From Porphyra umbilicalis (Eukaryota > Rhodophyta > Bangiophyceae > Bangiales > Bangiaceae), in assembly GCA_002049455.2 (NCBI GenBank), contig KV918770.1, positions 62,001 to 126,000 of the forward strand: a stretch of 64,000 bases of DNA. The letters are read 5' to 3'. Under the pieces are notes generated by a model, which saw nothing but the letters and a program-made list of their open reading frames with translations, had not been told where the DNA came from and ran no database searches. The translations under genes and the position numbers were made by a program. The stretch's first letter is position 1; each line of letters begins with the position of its first letter. Shown piece by piece: positions 1 to 10,067 of this stretch.

Positions 1-2
1 CG

Positions 3-1300
3 TTTGATGAGGCACTTCTAAGGGCTGATGCCGCTGACTGGCGGCCTATTCTCTCTTAGGCTGAGACGCGTCTGCAAGGCCGCCGACGGCTCGCCCTGAT
101 GGGCTCTGTTCGCACCGGAAATGAGGCGCAGATGGCGGACATCCTGCTGATGACTTCTCCCATCGTCGGACGCGGCATTTTTGTGCGGTCCAACCTCGTT
201 CTCTGTATCATGCCTCGTCCTCCTGCTTTTTTCCTGTCCTTCTTCTACCTGCTGGTGTAGATTGCCGCTGACGAGGAGTGGTGCTGGAGAGTGGGGTACG
301 TTACTTGCTGAGTCGTGTACGCTCGACGGAGGGACGGAAACGTCATCATCTACGCCCGCTCTCAGCTTGCAGTCGAGCAGTTGGTCTCCGCGCTCAAGGA
401 GTCGATACAGCGCCGAGTTGCTTGAGCTGTCGGAGCGCTACCTTCGACCTATGCGTACCATGCTGGCTGTACGACGCGGGCTGCAGTAAAGCGAGCTTTT
501 GCTCAGTTAACCGGTTTTGTCTCCGTGTCCACTGTTGCGTTCGGCCTGGGCATTCATTGTGCCCATGGCCGAACCATTTTTCACTTCGTAAGTGTCTTAA
601 CATTTGCTTCCTTCTTGTATCTTCTTCTCTATTGTGCTACATAATTTGGAGATTGAGTTCCATATTGTGGAGCGACGCCTGACGCTTTCTGACGGTGACT
701 TGCTGCTTGCCCATCGGAACCCGGCATACTCATTCTTTCTGTATCGTGCTTGAATGATATGCACGACTCTCTCAGGACGGCACGCAATTACTTTCCGAGT
801 ACGTGCAGCAGATCGGGCGCGCCGGCCGGGACGGAGATGAGGCGCTCTGTACCTCCTTCTTTAACGAGGAGGACAACTTTGAGGTGAGAAGTCTGATCGA
901 ACGGTCCGTGACCCCAATGGATGCTGCATGGGACATCATCAATCGTGTCGTGGAGTCATCATCGCCTGGCGGACGGCCGTCCCTTCTCTGCCGCGCTGAG
1001 TGGAGCATGTTCGACATTCATCCTCGTCAAAGTGACACGCTACTCACGCTGTTGTATCGTGTTGTAGTAGCCCTCGCCGAGAAGCCCGCGCCGGACAGGT
1101 TTCGTGTTTCCCCTGGCACGACGTCTGGCGATGCTGGCGACGTTCAATGCCTTTCGGTGCCTGCTCGTGCTTTGTGGCAGCAGCATCTCTGCCTTCTCTT
1201 CGAAGAGCCGCGGTCGTCAAGGCGCGTTAAAGGTGCCACCACGACGGTAGATGAGGTCGATTCGTGTTCTGTCTTGGCTGTTTCTTGTTTCTTTGTTCTA
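3..1300 (+). pseudogene. RecQ-type DNA helicase, decayed, 5' end outside window
   Basis: This is the C-terminal half of a RecQ-family ATP-dependent 3'-5' DNA helicase. One frame runs from base 3 to 587 and continues after an intron at 776. In order it shows FDEA plus a WRP segment (motif II region), a TSPIVGRGIFVRSNLVL linker, motif IV (NVIIYARSQLAVEQLVSAL), AYHAG, motif V (STVAFGLGI) and, after the intron, motif VI (EYVQQIGRAGRDG at about 794-835). Four in-frame stops interrupt exon 1: TAG 57-59, TAG 258-260, TGA 309-311 and TGA 423-425. Each could derive from CAG or CGA by one C-to-T change. Downstream of about 970 I recognise no domain, and a MITE enters at 1301. A paralogue with the same DEEWCWR-type insert lies at 46654-47418. 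The family call is firm; function is almost certainly lost. Confidence 0.85.
588..775 (+). other. Spliceosomal intron in the RecQ-type gene
   Basis: The donor GTAAGT follows ...RTIFHF and the acceptor CTCTCTCAG precedes GACGGCACG. Joining the flanks in phase 0 gives a continuous motif V to motif VI protein (HFDGTQLLSEYVQQIGRAG), which is what RecQ helicases show there. It is direct evidence that the genome is eukaryotic. Confidence 0.85.
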
Positions 1301-1923
1301 TGGTGCGTGTCCAAAAAATGGGACATGGCGGTTTTTTCTTTTTTTCTCGGCCCAGTGGCCTTCTGCAACGGTCCCATAATGTAATGTGACCAACTCGGTC
1401 CCAATATGCGTTCAGAACAGCCCCTGAAAGTGTTAGCAGAGGCGGCACCTCCTGACGTGTCATGGGGAAGAGTGTAATTCATTGCAACGTCGACAGGTGA
1501 CGATCACGCGGCCCAATCAAATGCACAGATACTAGAGTAGGCATGTGCTAACAATTTGTGCACCAAGAAAAGGGCACCACCTTACAAAACGTGAAAAAGA
1601 CCGCCATGCAGCCCCCTGTGAGGAAAACACGATTTGGGACATACCTCATCGAAGCTCCAGTTAGCACTTGAGCTTTGGCGTTGCAAACCTTTAACCCCAA
1701 GAACCTTAACAAGACTAGCTCCAAGATCGGGGCTATCTGAGAGGTCCACAGAACAGGGCCCACAGGCGGGTATTACGAAGTTGTCAGCCAAGCACGCGTC
1801 GGGAGAGGCTCTTTCCATGGAGGCCAGTCGAGAGTTTTCTCGTACTCCTTGCCGCCTGCCCCCGTGCAGTGATGTGCCCGTCCTTCAGAAAACGCTCATG
1901 TCTCATTTCTGGGACACGCATCA
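1301..1923. mobile_element. TA-flanked MITE (copy 1, 623 bp)
   Basis: The element begins TGGTGCGTGTCCAAAAAATG and ends in the inverted form (reverse complement TGATGCGTGTCCCAGAAATG). Both sides are flanked by TA (1299-1300 and 1924-1925), the target duplication of Tc1/mariner-type elements. No transposase is encoded. A near full-length second copy of 624 bp lies at 18929-19552, so both boundaries are confirmed by comparison. This copy sits inside the decayed RecQ gene. Confidence 0.9.
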
Positions 1924-1925
1924 TA

Positions 1926-3159
1926 GTCAGACTTGTTTTAGTGTTGTTTGCTTGTATGTCGCTGTCGTTCATTCTTGAATAGTGTGTGTCTTCAAGCGCC
2001 TTTTGCGCGAGTGTTTTTGCGTCTGTTTGACATCGCGCGACCTACTACACGTCACGGGAGGGTCTATTTGTGAGGAAGCTTGCACAAGGAGCAGGCTCTC
2101 TGTATCCTTTGTGAACCGGATAGCGCCGTTCGAAGTGTGGTATGATTGGTATATTACGCACCCAATCAAGAAAAAGAGTGCACTCGTGTCATGATTAAGG
2201 AACGCTGGAGTTCATATACTAGCTCATTTGCGTTGTGGCGCATTCTTGCACAAGTGACGTCAGAGAGGCTCGCTGTCTGTTGAGCTGGATATTCTATGTC
2301 GTGCCATGCACATGACGGAACTGCTTGTCGATGGAGTGGTACTGTTCGTTCGTTTGCTTGCGACTCTCCTGCACAGCATTCGAGATGGCGGGAGATGGCG
2401 TGAGAGAGCTTCTTTGCGTCCACAAGGAGTACGCGCGGGGAACTGGGGACCAATTCATGTCGGTCTTCACCGGTCCTCTGCAGGATGGGCTTCTCGCCTT
2501 TGTGTCTGGGAACTTGGCGTGCTTTACTGACGTGGCTGCTGCTTTGTGTGGAGCGTTGGAGATCCCCAAAGAATAGTCATAGTTGATTCCCGTGCCCAAA
2601 GGGGCGGCCTGGGGGGGGGATGGGGGCTATCACCTATTCTCGGGGGTGGGTTGTCCTCGGTGACGGCACCACACATGGATAGGCACCACACAAGTCCGCA
2701 ACAGGGGAGCGCGGCGGCGGAATGAAGCGGAGAGGGACCATCCCAATGCGACCACCCGCCATAAATGACCAGTGTGGGCGGAGACTGTTGGGAACCGGGC
2801 GAGGGCTACAGTGGTACTGCCCGGCGACGCGCGGGGACAAGACCAGACACCACTCTCTAGGCGGCGTCCTGCACACGATTGGCTGCCATGCGCGGGAAAA
2901 GAGACTCCACAGAGGGTTAGCATAGCGGCATGCCCGTGGAATAGCCCGTGTCGCAAAAAAATATTGTGGCGAACTTCCCACGCCTGCACTGCGCCCACGG
3001 GGACGAGGCGCTCATGCGGACTGGGGACGAATGCGCACTGCCGGCTGGGCGCGTCACGGCCGGCGGCCGTGCGTTTTATTGTCCCTGCGTCCTGACTGAC
3101 ACCTAATGCTCTATTATGACTTGGCTCTTACGCGAACGGTCTGTGATTGCAAATCAGAA
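1926..3159. other. No recognisable gene apart from one small ORF
   Basis: This stretch follows the MITE. Apart from the short reading frame at 2385-2576, I see no domain, repeat array or RNA gene. It may hold remnants of the 3' end of the RecQ-type gene. Confidence 0.4.
2385..2576 (+). CDS. Small ORF of unknown function (63 aa)
   Basis: An ATG frame of 63 codons starts MAGDGVRELLCVHKEY and ends ALEIPKE. Its residue mix is ordinary for a soluble protein, unlike the Arg/Pro/Gly-rich shadow frames around it. No family is recognised and there is no flanking signal. It could be a late exon of the RecQ-type gene, a small gene, or chance. Confidence 0.25.
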   Translation: MAGDGVRELLCVHKEYARGTGDQFMSVFTGPLQDGLLAFVSGNLACFTDVAAALCGALEIPKE

Positions 3160-3616
3160 GTTGTATTGCAAAAAACGCACCCTGTCGATTCGACGTGTAG
3201 GTGGGCTACAATCGACAGGAGGGGCTTTCAGGGGGGGTGTGGGGGGGGGGCGTGCGGAAGGGTTTTGGGGGGGGGGGGGGGGGGGGGTGGGCTGCTGGGG
3301 GGGCGCAGGGGGGGCGCAGGGAGGGAGCAGGGGGGGGCGCAGGCGCGGGATGCGGGCGGGGGCGTGGGGGTGTGGCTCTGGGGGAGAGGCTCTGGAGGGG
3401 GGGCCTGGCGGGGGGTGCCGGCGGGGCACATCGCGACGATCAAATTAATTCAATTGGAGACTGAGGCATGGTTGGACTCACTACAATGACCAGTGCCCCA
3501 GTAACATGTCGGTATATTCCTGGACGTGACGAAACGATGGCTGTCCGATGGATGTGAGCGTCACAAGACAGAGTGCGACAGCGGGCCCCAGCATGTTTTG
3601 CCGGGTCACGAACACT
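3160..3616 (+). repeat. Dispersed repeat with long G tracts, copy A
   Basis: About 450 bp, alignable by eye with 5836-6268. It starts at GTTGTATT, passes through a conserved GTGTAGGTGGG block, then a long G-rich tract with runs of more than 15 G (about 3230-3425). A unique-sequence tail follows, including GATGTGAGCGTCACAAGAC. Near its start CCTGTCGATT and AATCGACAGG form a 10-bp stem around an inner GTAG/CTAC stem. No coding capacity is evident. Confidence 0.75.
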
Positions 3617-5835
3617 GTCCGGGCATGAGCCTCCTCTAAAACTGCCCTTCCCCGACGCCAGCTTATCTGTAACAAACACGTCGCCGCCAGCCGCCTCCCC
3701 CGCCGCTCACCGCCACCCCCCTACGGGCGTCGCCCCCGCCTCTGTCCGCGCCTCCCGTCCATGGGCGCGCCCCGCAGCGCTGGCGCCGCCTTCGCCTCAA
3801 GCCGCCTGCTCCCCGTATGAGGCCGCCCCAGCCGCTGCCGCCGCCCCCGCCGCTGGCCCCTGTCTCAGTGGGCGGTCGGTGGCAGCGACCCCGGCGCTTG
3901 TGCGGGCAGCCTGAGGAAGAGCCTTCGGTGTCGGGTGGCGGGTGTTGGGGTGGGTCAGTCGCAGGCGTTGACTTTGTGTGACAAGGCGGAAATGTTGGGG
4001 AGAGGCAGCGGCGGCGAGGGGAAGGATCGGCGATGTGGGGGGGCAACAACTGTGGGGGGGTGCAGCGAAGGTCTGAGGAGACCACGAGGGTGGGGAGAGG
4101 CAGCAGGGATGGGGGAGGTATAGGCGGTGTGAGAAAGCAACCGCTAAGGGGGGGTGGGCGGCGGACGCGAGAATGAGCGTAGTAGAGAGCGAGGGCGCAT
4201 CGGTACTGGGTGAAAGAGACGGGAAATGAGGAAAGGAGGGAGATGGACGCTTCTGACAGTTTGTCAGACACAGTCTATACGACAGAGAGGCACTGTAGGC
4301 GGCAGTCGTAGCCGTCCTGCAAGTCGGAGTACGATCATCCTGGGGATCGTTCTCACGACTGTCCTGACGTCGGAGTACGATCATCCTGGGAATCGTCGTC
4401 ATAGATTGAGTAAACGAGTGCGCAAAATTGATCTAGATTCCTGCCTGAAGGACTCGATCGTAGATGATAGCCTTGACTACTTCGAGTGACGTCGTGAGGA
4501 GGGTCTGCCGAAACCAATCAGCGAGCAATACCTGCCCATGGGGCGTCGCCCCTGTTCCCCGTAACGTGTGAAGAGGGAGCCTGAATGTGATTTGGTACTT
4601 GTGCGAGCGAAATGCTGTTGCCCGGCGCAGGGGGGATGGGAACTGGGTAAACATGCGTGGACTCGCACGTCACGATAATCGCGAAGTCCCGGACGCACCG
4701 AGTCACCATTTATAAATGATTGGGTCTCGCACACGTGCAGTAAATTCGCTCTCAGCTCAGTGGCATTCTCGTCCCCCCTCGTCTTACCACAGCGTGCCAT
4801 TGCTCACAATTGTAAGGTTCAATACCTCTCAGAAGAAACCGCAGTGGGTTTCGCACACGCACGACTGATACGTCAGCTTCCACGATGGGCGTTGGTATGA
4901 ACGAAGAGTCAGTCCCAATTTTCTCGTTCACGGTTTTGGCGGAATAGGCAGACATTATTGCAGTCTTCGCGATTATGGACGATCCGGACAAGAAGAACCT
5001 GCAGTCCGCACAATTTGTGATTGGTTGAGAGGTCGTATCCGGCCGGATGGTTGGCTGTCGTGCATCTGTTCTGCACAGTTGTTCTTGTCGGGATCGGCCA
5101 ATATTAGGGAGACTGCAATATGTTTTGCGGAAGAGGCAGACAGACTATCGGTTGAACAAGTCCTCACATTTTTTGACTGGCCTTTAGGACAGGGTGCTCT
5201 CAAAGTGTATTGATGCACACATATACTTAGATCAAGGAACTTGCTCTTCGTTTCAGAGGTGGCAGTCTGCATTTGTGTCCTCAGGGAGCTGAGGGTGTGT
5301 CAGTGCTAGAAGTGTCGCGGTGACGCTAAAAGCGAAGGGAGTTTCGTGGCTGAGAAGGACCGTCCTGCCACAGGGGTCACGGCGCCCAGACGGCGCCTGC
5401 CCCCCAGCCCCCCCCACCGCCCCGAGTTGCGCGCGGTGACCTCTCGCAGCGACTTCTGGGGTTCAACGCGCCAACGATGACCCGCGGGTGATCGTGCCTG
5501 CTCGCCGGCTTTTGTTGCGGCGGCTCGTCGGCGAGATCTGAAGCCATCTAGCGGCGCGGTCAGAGGCACCCCGTTGCGCGGCTGTCGATCCCACCCGCCC
5601 GCCCGTGCGCCGTGTCGGCCGCCCCACCCGCCCTGTGCAGGTGCGCTGCGCGGCGGAGTCACGGTCCCTCCCGTGGGCGCCGCGCAACGCCGACGGGCCG
5701 CCGCCGCTGCGGTGGCCGCGGCGGCACCCTTTTTCCCACCCAACGCCCCCCCCGCCACGGAAACATGGCTGTACGCGCCCCCGTGCGCGCTCGCGGCTAT
5801 GGAGCCGGCCTGAGTGCCCGGTGACAGTGCGTGAG
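3617..5835. other. No recognisable gene; GC-rich spacer
   Basis: It holds pyrimidine/purine-skewed low-complexity sequence (about 3660-4240 and 5390-5830) and the short tandem duplication at 4314-4397. Frames open across it are Pro/Arg/Ala-rich and overlap on both strands. I see no domain. Confidence 0.5.
4314..4397 (+). repeat. Short tandem duplication (about 47-bp period)
   Basis: GTCCTG followed by GTCGGAGTACGATCATCCTG occurs at about 4314 and again at 4361, with few differences and the same trailing ATCGT. Confidence 0.8.
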
Positions 5836-6268
5836 GTTGTATTTCAAAGAAAACGCACCTTGTCAATTCGACGTGTAGGTGGGCCACAATCGACGGGGGG
5901 GGCTCTCAGGGGGGGTGTGGGGACGAGGGAAGGGGGAGGCATCCGGGAGGTTTCGGGGGGGGGGGGGGGGGGGGGCTGCTGGGGGGGCCTAGGGGGGGCT
6001 GGGGGGGGGAGGGGCCTGGGGGGGAGCTCTGGGAGGAGGGCTCTGGGGGGGGCCCTGGTGGGGGGTGCCGGCGGGGCGCATTGCAGCAACAAAAATTATA
6101 TCGAATGTGGAATTGGACATGGTTGAATTTACTACAATGACGCGTGCCCTGGTACCATTTCTGAACATCGCTTGACGTGACGTAACGGTGGCTGTTTGAC
6201 AGATGTGAGCGTCACAAGACTGAGTCAGACAGCGGCCCGTAGCATTTTCTAACGCTTCACAAACACGG
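5836..6268 (+). repeat. Dispersed repeat with long G tracts, copy B
   Basis: This is the second copy of the 3160-3616 repeat in the same orientation. Block order is the same: GTTGTATTTC, AACGCACC, CGACGTGTAGGTGGG, a long G-rich tract (about 5898-6070), then GATGTGAGCGTCACAAGAC. The terminal hairpin is degraded here, so copy A is closer to an intact form. The G tracts differ in length, as expected for slippage. Confidence 0.75.
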
Positions 6269-6900
6269 CGCGGGGCGGCGGCGAGGCAGGCTGCTGCCTG
6301 CAGGCGCCGCAAGAGTGTGTTCTGGGTAGGATCCGGTAGGACCGAGGCCGTCGACTCATAATGTATCCAGGTCACTGGGGCCAGACGCATCCCGACGCAT
6401 CCAGACGTCAGGGAGGTAGTAAGAAGGTGCTGGGCGCAGCGTGGGGAGTGGCGCTGCAGGGTTGTAGGTGTCTTGGGGGGGGTGATTCTCAGCGTTGGGT
6501 CGTGAGTGTTTCGAAGGCGTACATGCCATGTGGCGGTCGGTGCTGAGTGGGGAAGAGAGCGGCGACCACTGTCTAAAAGTACGTGACAATGATTGCGGGG
6601 GCTCAATAGAAGTGGCATGGGGGTTGGGCCGGTGAATGAGGTGTCGCCGTGGGTGGTGATAAACGTGGGTTACGAGGTGAGTGAGGAGGATTTATACTGA
6701 GGTGCAGGTGGAGCATGGTACTGAGTGGGGGGAGGCAGTGCGGTGTGGGAAGGGGGCGAGATGAAAAACTGGGCGGGGGTGGAGTCGGGGTACTGACTGG
6801 GCGCGTTACTTGCGACCGGAGCTTGGTAGCCGAGCGGGCGCGGGGGATGAAGATGGCATGTGCTCAATAATAGCATCTGGCGACAGACCCTCTCTGTCGC
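6269..6900. other. No recognisable gene
   Basis: G-rich spacer between the repeat copy and a tandem hairpin pair. I see no domain or RNA gene. Confidence 0.4.
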
Positions 6901-7031
6901 CACATCTTGACCACTGTATTCAGTAGGATCGCTGACAGTGCTTAATACAGTGGATCACACGCCGCATCCTGGCCACTGTATTCGGTAGATCGCTGACACT
7001 GCTTAGTCCAGTGGATCACACGTCTGTGCGA
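6901..7031 (+). repeat. Tandem pair of hairpin units (62-bp period)
   Basis: Two units share the landmarks CCACTGTATT, GATCGCTGACA and CAGTGGATCACAC. In unit 1, CCACTGTATT (6911-6920) and AATACAGTGG (6944-6953) form a perfect 10-bp stem with a 23-base loop. The stem is imperfect in unit 2 (start 6973). Confidence 0.8.
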
Positions 7032-7395
7032 TGACACTGCACCATCCAATGGAATCGTTGATTGCGCTTCCCTACCTGCCTATAGCGGCTCTCATTGTTT
7101 TTTCAAAGAAAAAACACCATTGCACATCACTCACGATGTTTTTGTTGATTCCTGGCTAGCTGCGAAAAGAAAACGTGCTGCCGGGTACACTTGCTTCACG
7201 CGTTCCCTCACTCGTGCAGTCTGGCCCATATCTGAGATGCATCGAGCACTTCTGGGCCAAACATGAGTAAAACACAACTTTCTCGGAGAGGATGACTATA
7301 GGGTCTCTGAAGGGCGCTGGTCATGGCCATGTCGGTCTTTTTCTGAAAAAATGCTTGTTTCATACCGTTTCTGCCCTCTGAAGACAAAACAGTCA

Positions 7396-8011
7396 CAAGG
7401 CGGCGACGGCGGTATGAAGGCGCGGAGGCGGCAGGGGGTGGCGGCGATGGCGGTTGGGGGTGGCTGCGGTGGTATAAAAGGGCAGCGGTGGCAGCAGGCG
7501 GCGACGGCGTCCGCGGCGAGCGGCGGCGGCGGCATCCAAGGGCGGCCGTGGTAGGGGCCGGCGGTGGCGGCCGCCGGGGGCGGCGGCAACGGCGGCCGGG
7601 GGTGCCGGCGGCGGCGGCCGGTGCTAGCGACGGCAGCGCACGGTGGTAGTGGCGGCAGCTGCTGGGGATATCGGCGGCAGCGAGCGCCAGCGGCGGCATG
7701 CAGGGGCGGTGGCAAAAGGGGGCGGCGGCGGCCGCGGCCACGGCCGGCTGCAGGGGGCGGTGCGGCAGCCGCCAGGGCGGCGGCGGCGGCCGCTGGGGCG
7801 GCGGCGGCATTCGCTGGGAGCGGCGGCGGCGGCGGGTGGTGGCGGCGACGGCAGGGGGCGGCGGCTGTCGCGGCTGAAGCCGGGTGAAGCTGCGCCAGTG
7901 GCCGGGGGTGGCGGCTGCGGCGGCCGGGGTGGGCGGCGGCCGCGGCCGAGGGCGGCGGCGGCAGCGACCGCGGGCGGCAGTAGCCGCCGGGAGCGGGGGC
8001 AGCGGCCGCCT
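7396..8011 (+). repeat. GGC-rich trinucleotide array, left part
   Basis: Imperfect GGC/GCG triplets fill this stretch. They leave several overlapping frames open on both strands (Ala/Gly/Arg one way, Pro/Arg the other), which explains the long apparent ORFs; I do not call them genes. The array resumes in the same orientation at 13429 after the 8012-13428 transposon, so the two parts were probably one array. Confidence 0.85.
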
Positions 8012-8368
8012 TACGGGAAAATATTCCAGGATATCCGGGATCTGCAACACCTTGAATTTCCCTTCGATGAGCCGAAACTCTTGTCTTCAGGAACCCGAAG
8101 AACCCTCTCGTTTAGGTCAAAAAGGCACTGGACGATTTTGGATTCCTGGATCGTGGGGAAGAAAACCTCGATTTGATGGCACTTTGATTCGCTGTGATCG
8201 CCCCTCACAGAGCAATAACAGCGGGCTTACAGCTGGTTTTCCTTGCTCTTACTATGTTAGCTGTAATGCATGACCAACCAAAGCATTGCATTATTTGTAT
8301 TCGATATTCCATCGTTTGCGTGTTATTGTCTTATGTTTGCGTATATGTATCATTGTTTAATAATCCAG

Positions 8369-9313
8369 TCAAACAAGCGAGCTAAGCAAACCAAGCTGGC
8401 GCTCGTAGCCAGTGGCAGCACGATCCCCGTCCGAGGCACCCGCATGGTGCGGCCCATCCACCCCAGTACCACCCCGACGCCTCGTGGACGCCGCATCTAC
8501 AGCCCCACCTCGCACACACCGGCATGAACCGCAAACCCCCCCGCAACCCCTCCCACTCGGCGAGGCAATCAGACCAGCAGTAGCCCCCACTCGCATCTCC
8601 ACGTCAGTCCCATCCACTCCTGCAGCCCCATCATTCTTGTCGTCTTGTCCCGTTGTGCTCCCAAGAGCGCGCGCCAGCAATGAGCCAGCACCCCGAATGG
8701 CAATACAGCGCTGAAGAGGGGGCTCGGCGCTCTCTAGCTCCTTGATGGCGCGCTCCTGGGCGGTGGCAGTCTGGCGCGTAAAAGAGCGACCCTTCTTCAT
8801 GTGATTCTTGACGGCGCGGCGAGTCACCGCGAGCAGCCGCCGACGGTCGACGAGAGAGTAGCCGAGAAGCCCTTGCCTTGCCAGGGCGATCTTCTGGATC
8901 ACCCGCCCTGGAGCAGGCTCAGGGCGGGCGGACACACCAGGCAAAAAAAAACCGCCCCGGCCGCTCTTTGACGCTTCCAAAGGACGGCCGTTGACGCTGC
9001 CACCACGTGCCCCACCACCGCCATGTGTCCCGCCGACACGGGACGAAGGCTCCCTCAAGCCATGACCCGATGTCGACCCGGCACCCGAACCGCCCTGACC
9101 TGGCCCGCTTTGACCATGGTCCAAAGCAGACAGACCGGGGCCGGGAAGGCCAGCCGCAGCTTGAGCAGCAGCACGCATTGTCGCTCCAGCTGCCGAAGGG
9201 ATGGAAGGAGGGGAGAACAAATGGCTTACCACAGGCGGAAACAAACACCATAACCTCGTGGAGCGCGGCACACAAAGAGGCGTCAGAAATGAGAGCCCTT
9301 CCCAGACGAGCAC
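8369..9313 (-). CDS. Second gene of the tnp2-like transposon, unknown function
   Basis: A long minus-strand frame ends at TGA 8371-8369. Its core (about 9189-8369) is Gly/Ser-rich at first (GLSALDHGQSGPGQGG), then basic and helical (GYSLVDRRRLLAVTRRAVKN, HMKKGRSFTRQTATAQERA), with a C-rich tail. A donor GTAAGCC at 9229 and an acceptor TTCGGCAG ending at 9190 would remove 40 nt and join an upstream frame (LGRALISDASLCAALHEV) to this one, so the true start lies upstream and is unresolved. Its place downstream of the transposase on the same strand suggests an accessory DNA-binding protein. That role is inferred from position; no domain is recognised. Confidence 0.5.
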   Translation of the reverse strand: MLVWEGLSFLTPLCVPRSTRLWCLFPPVVSHLFSPPSIPSAAGATMRAAAQAAAGLPGPGLSALDHGQSGPGQGGSGAGSTSGHGLREPSSRVGGTHGGGGARGGSVNGRPLEASKSGRGGFFLPGVSARPEPAPGRVIQKIALARQGLLGYSLVDRRRLLAVTRRAVKNHMKKGRSFTRQTATAQERAIKELESAEPPLQRCIAIRGAGSLLARALGSTTGQDDKNDGAAGVDGTDVEMRVGATAGLIASPSGRGCGGVCGSCRCVRGGAVDAASTRRRGGTGVDGPHHAGASDGDRAATGYERQLGLLSSLV

Positions 9314-10067
9314 GAGTCAGCCGTGGCAGGCGAAAACATTCTCCACTTCATCAGCCTCCGTCACTCTCCCACCCCACGACACCACAAAGCTGGACGTCCC
9401 GTCGTTCACTGTGCCTCTCACAGCGCTGCACGTCGTCCCACGTGAGCTCGCGGCCGAACAGTGGCACTAGCGGCCATGACACTGCAGCAAACCGGCGCTG
9501 CGAAGGGCGAAGGGAGGGAGGGAGAGCAGCGTACAGATCTGGCTGTGCGCCAAGGGAGTGGAGTGTACGTGAACAGGAGTGGGGCGGGACGACGAGGAAC
9601 GGGGCTCGTCCAGAGCTGCCGCCAGCGCACCCCCCACGATTATCATCGAATCACCCCCCGCCGTGGGTCAGTCCGCGTGCGGTAGCAACGGCAACGGAGA
9701 GCCACACGTGGGCCCAGAAAGCGCCAACACATGCTTTGTGTGGCTAGCAATCGAGATTGACCAGGCCCATCCGACATACGATCATGGATGAGCGGGAATG
9801 GAAACGTCATTCTCAGAAGTAATTTATCACTTCTTGAAATCAGTTGTCATGAATTGGGGTTGGACGGAGTCCGCTCAAGGCAACAAAAGCGATAAGCTCA
9901 GTGGGGATTCCACATCCTGGTCGTGGCTTCGAGGTTTTGACCAAACTCTGGATCAAACCAAAGGACACGGTCAGACCACCCTTACTTACTTACGCACAAC
10001 CAGCGCCCGCCCCGTTCTGTGCTATTCTGTTGTTTATTTCCTGTATGCACGCAAGTTCCGGCAGGAA
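9314..10067. other. Spacer between the two transposon genes
   Basis: It may hold the 5' exon of the 8369-9313 gene: a minus-strand frame reading LFGRELTWDDVQRCERHSE lies near 9470-9400, followed by stops. No separate gene is supported. Confidence 0.35.

Noticed and set aside
9007..9747. Plus-strand 246-codon frame opposite the transposon companion gene
   Set aside because: The minus-strand frame has a better residue mix and fits the element's gene order. This one is a Pro/Ser/Arg shadow.
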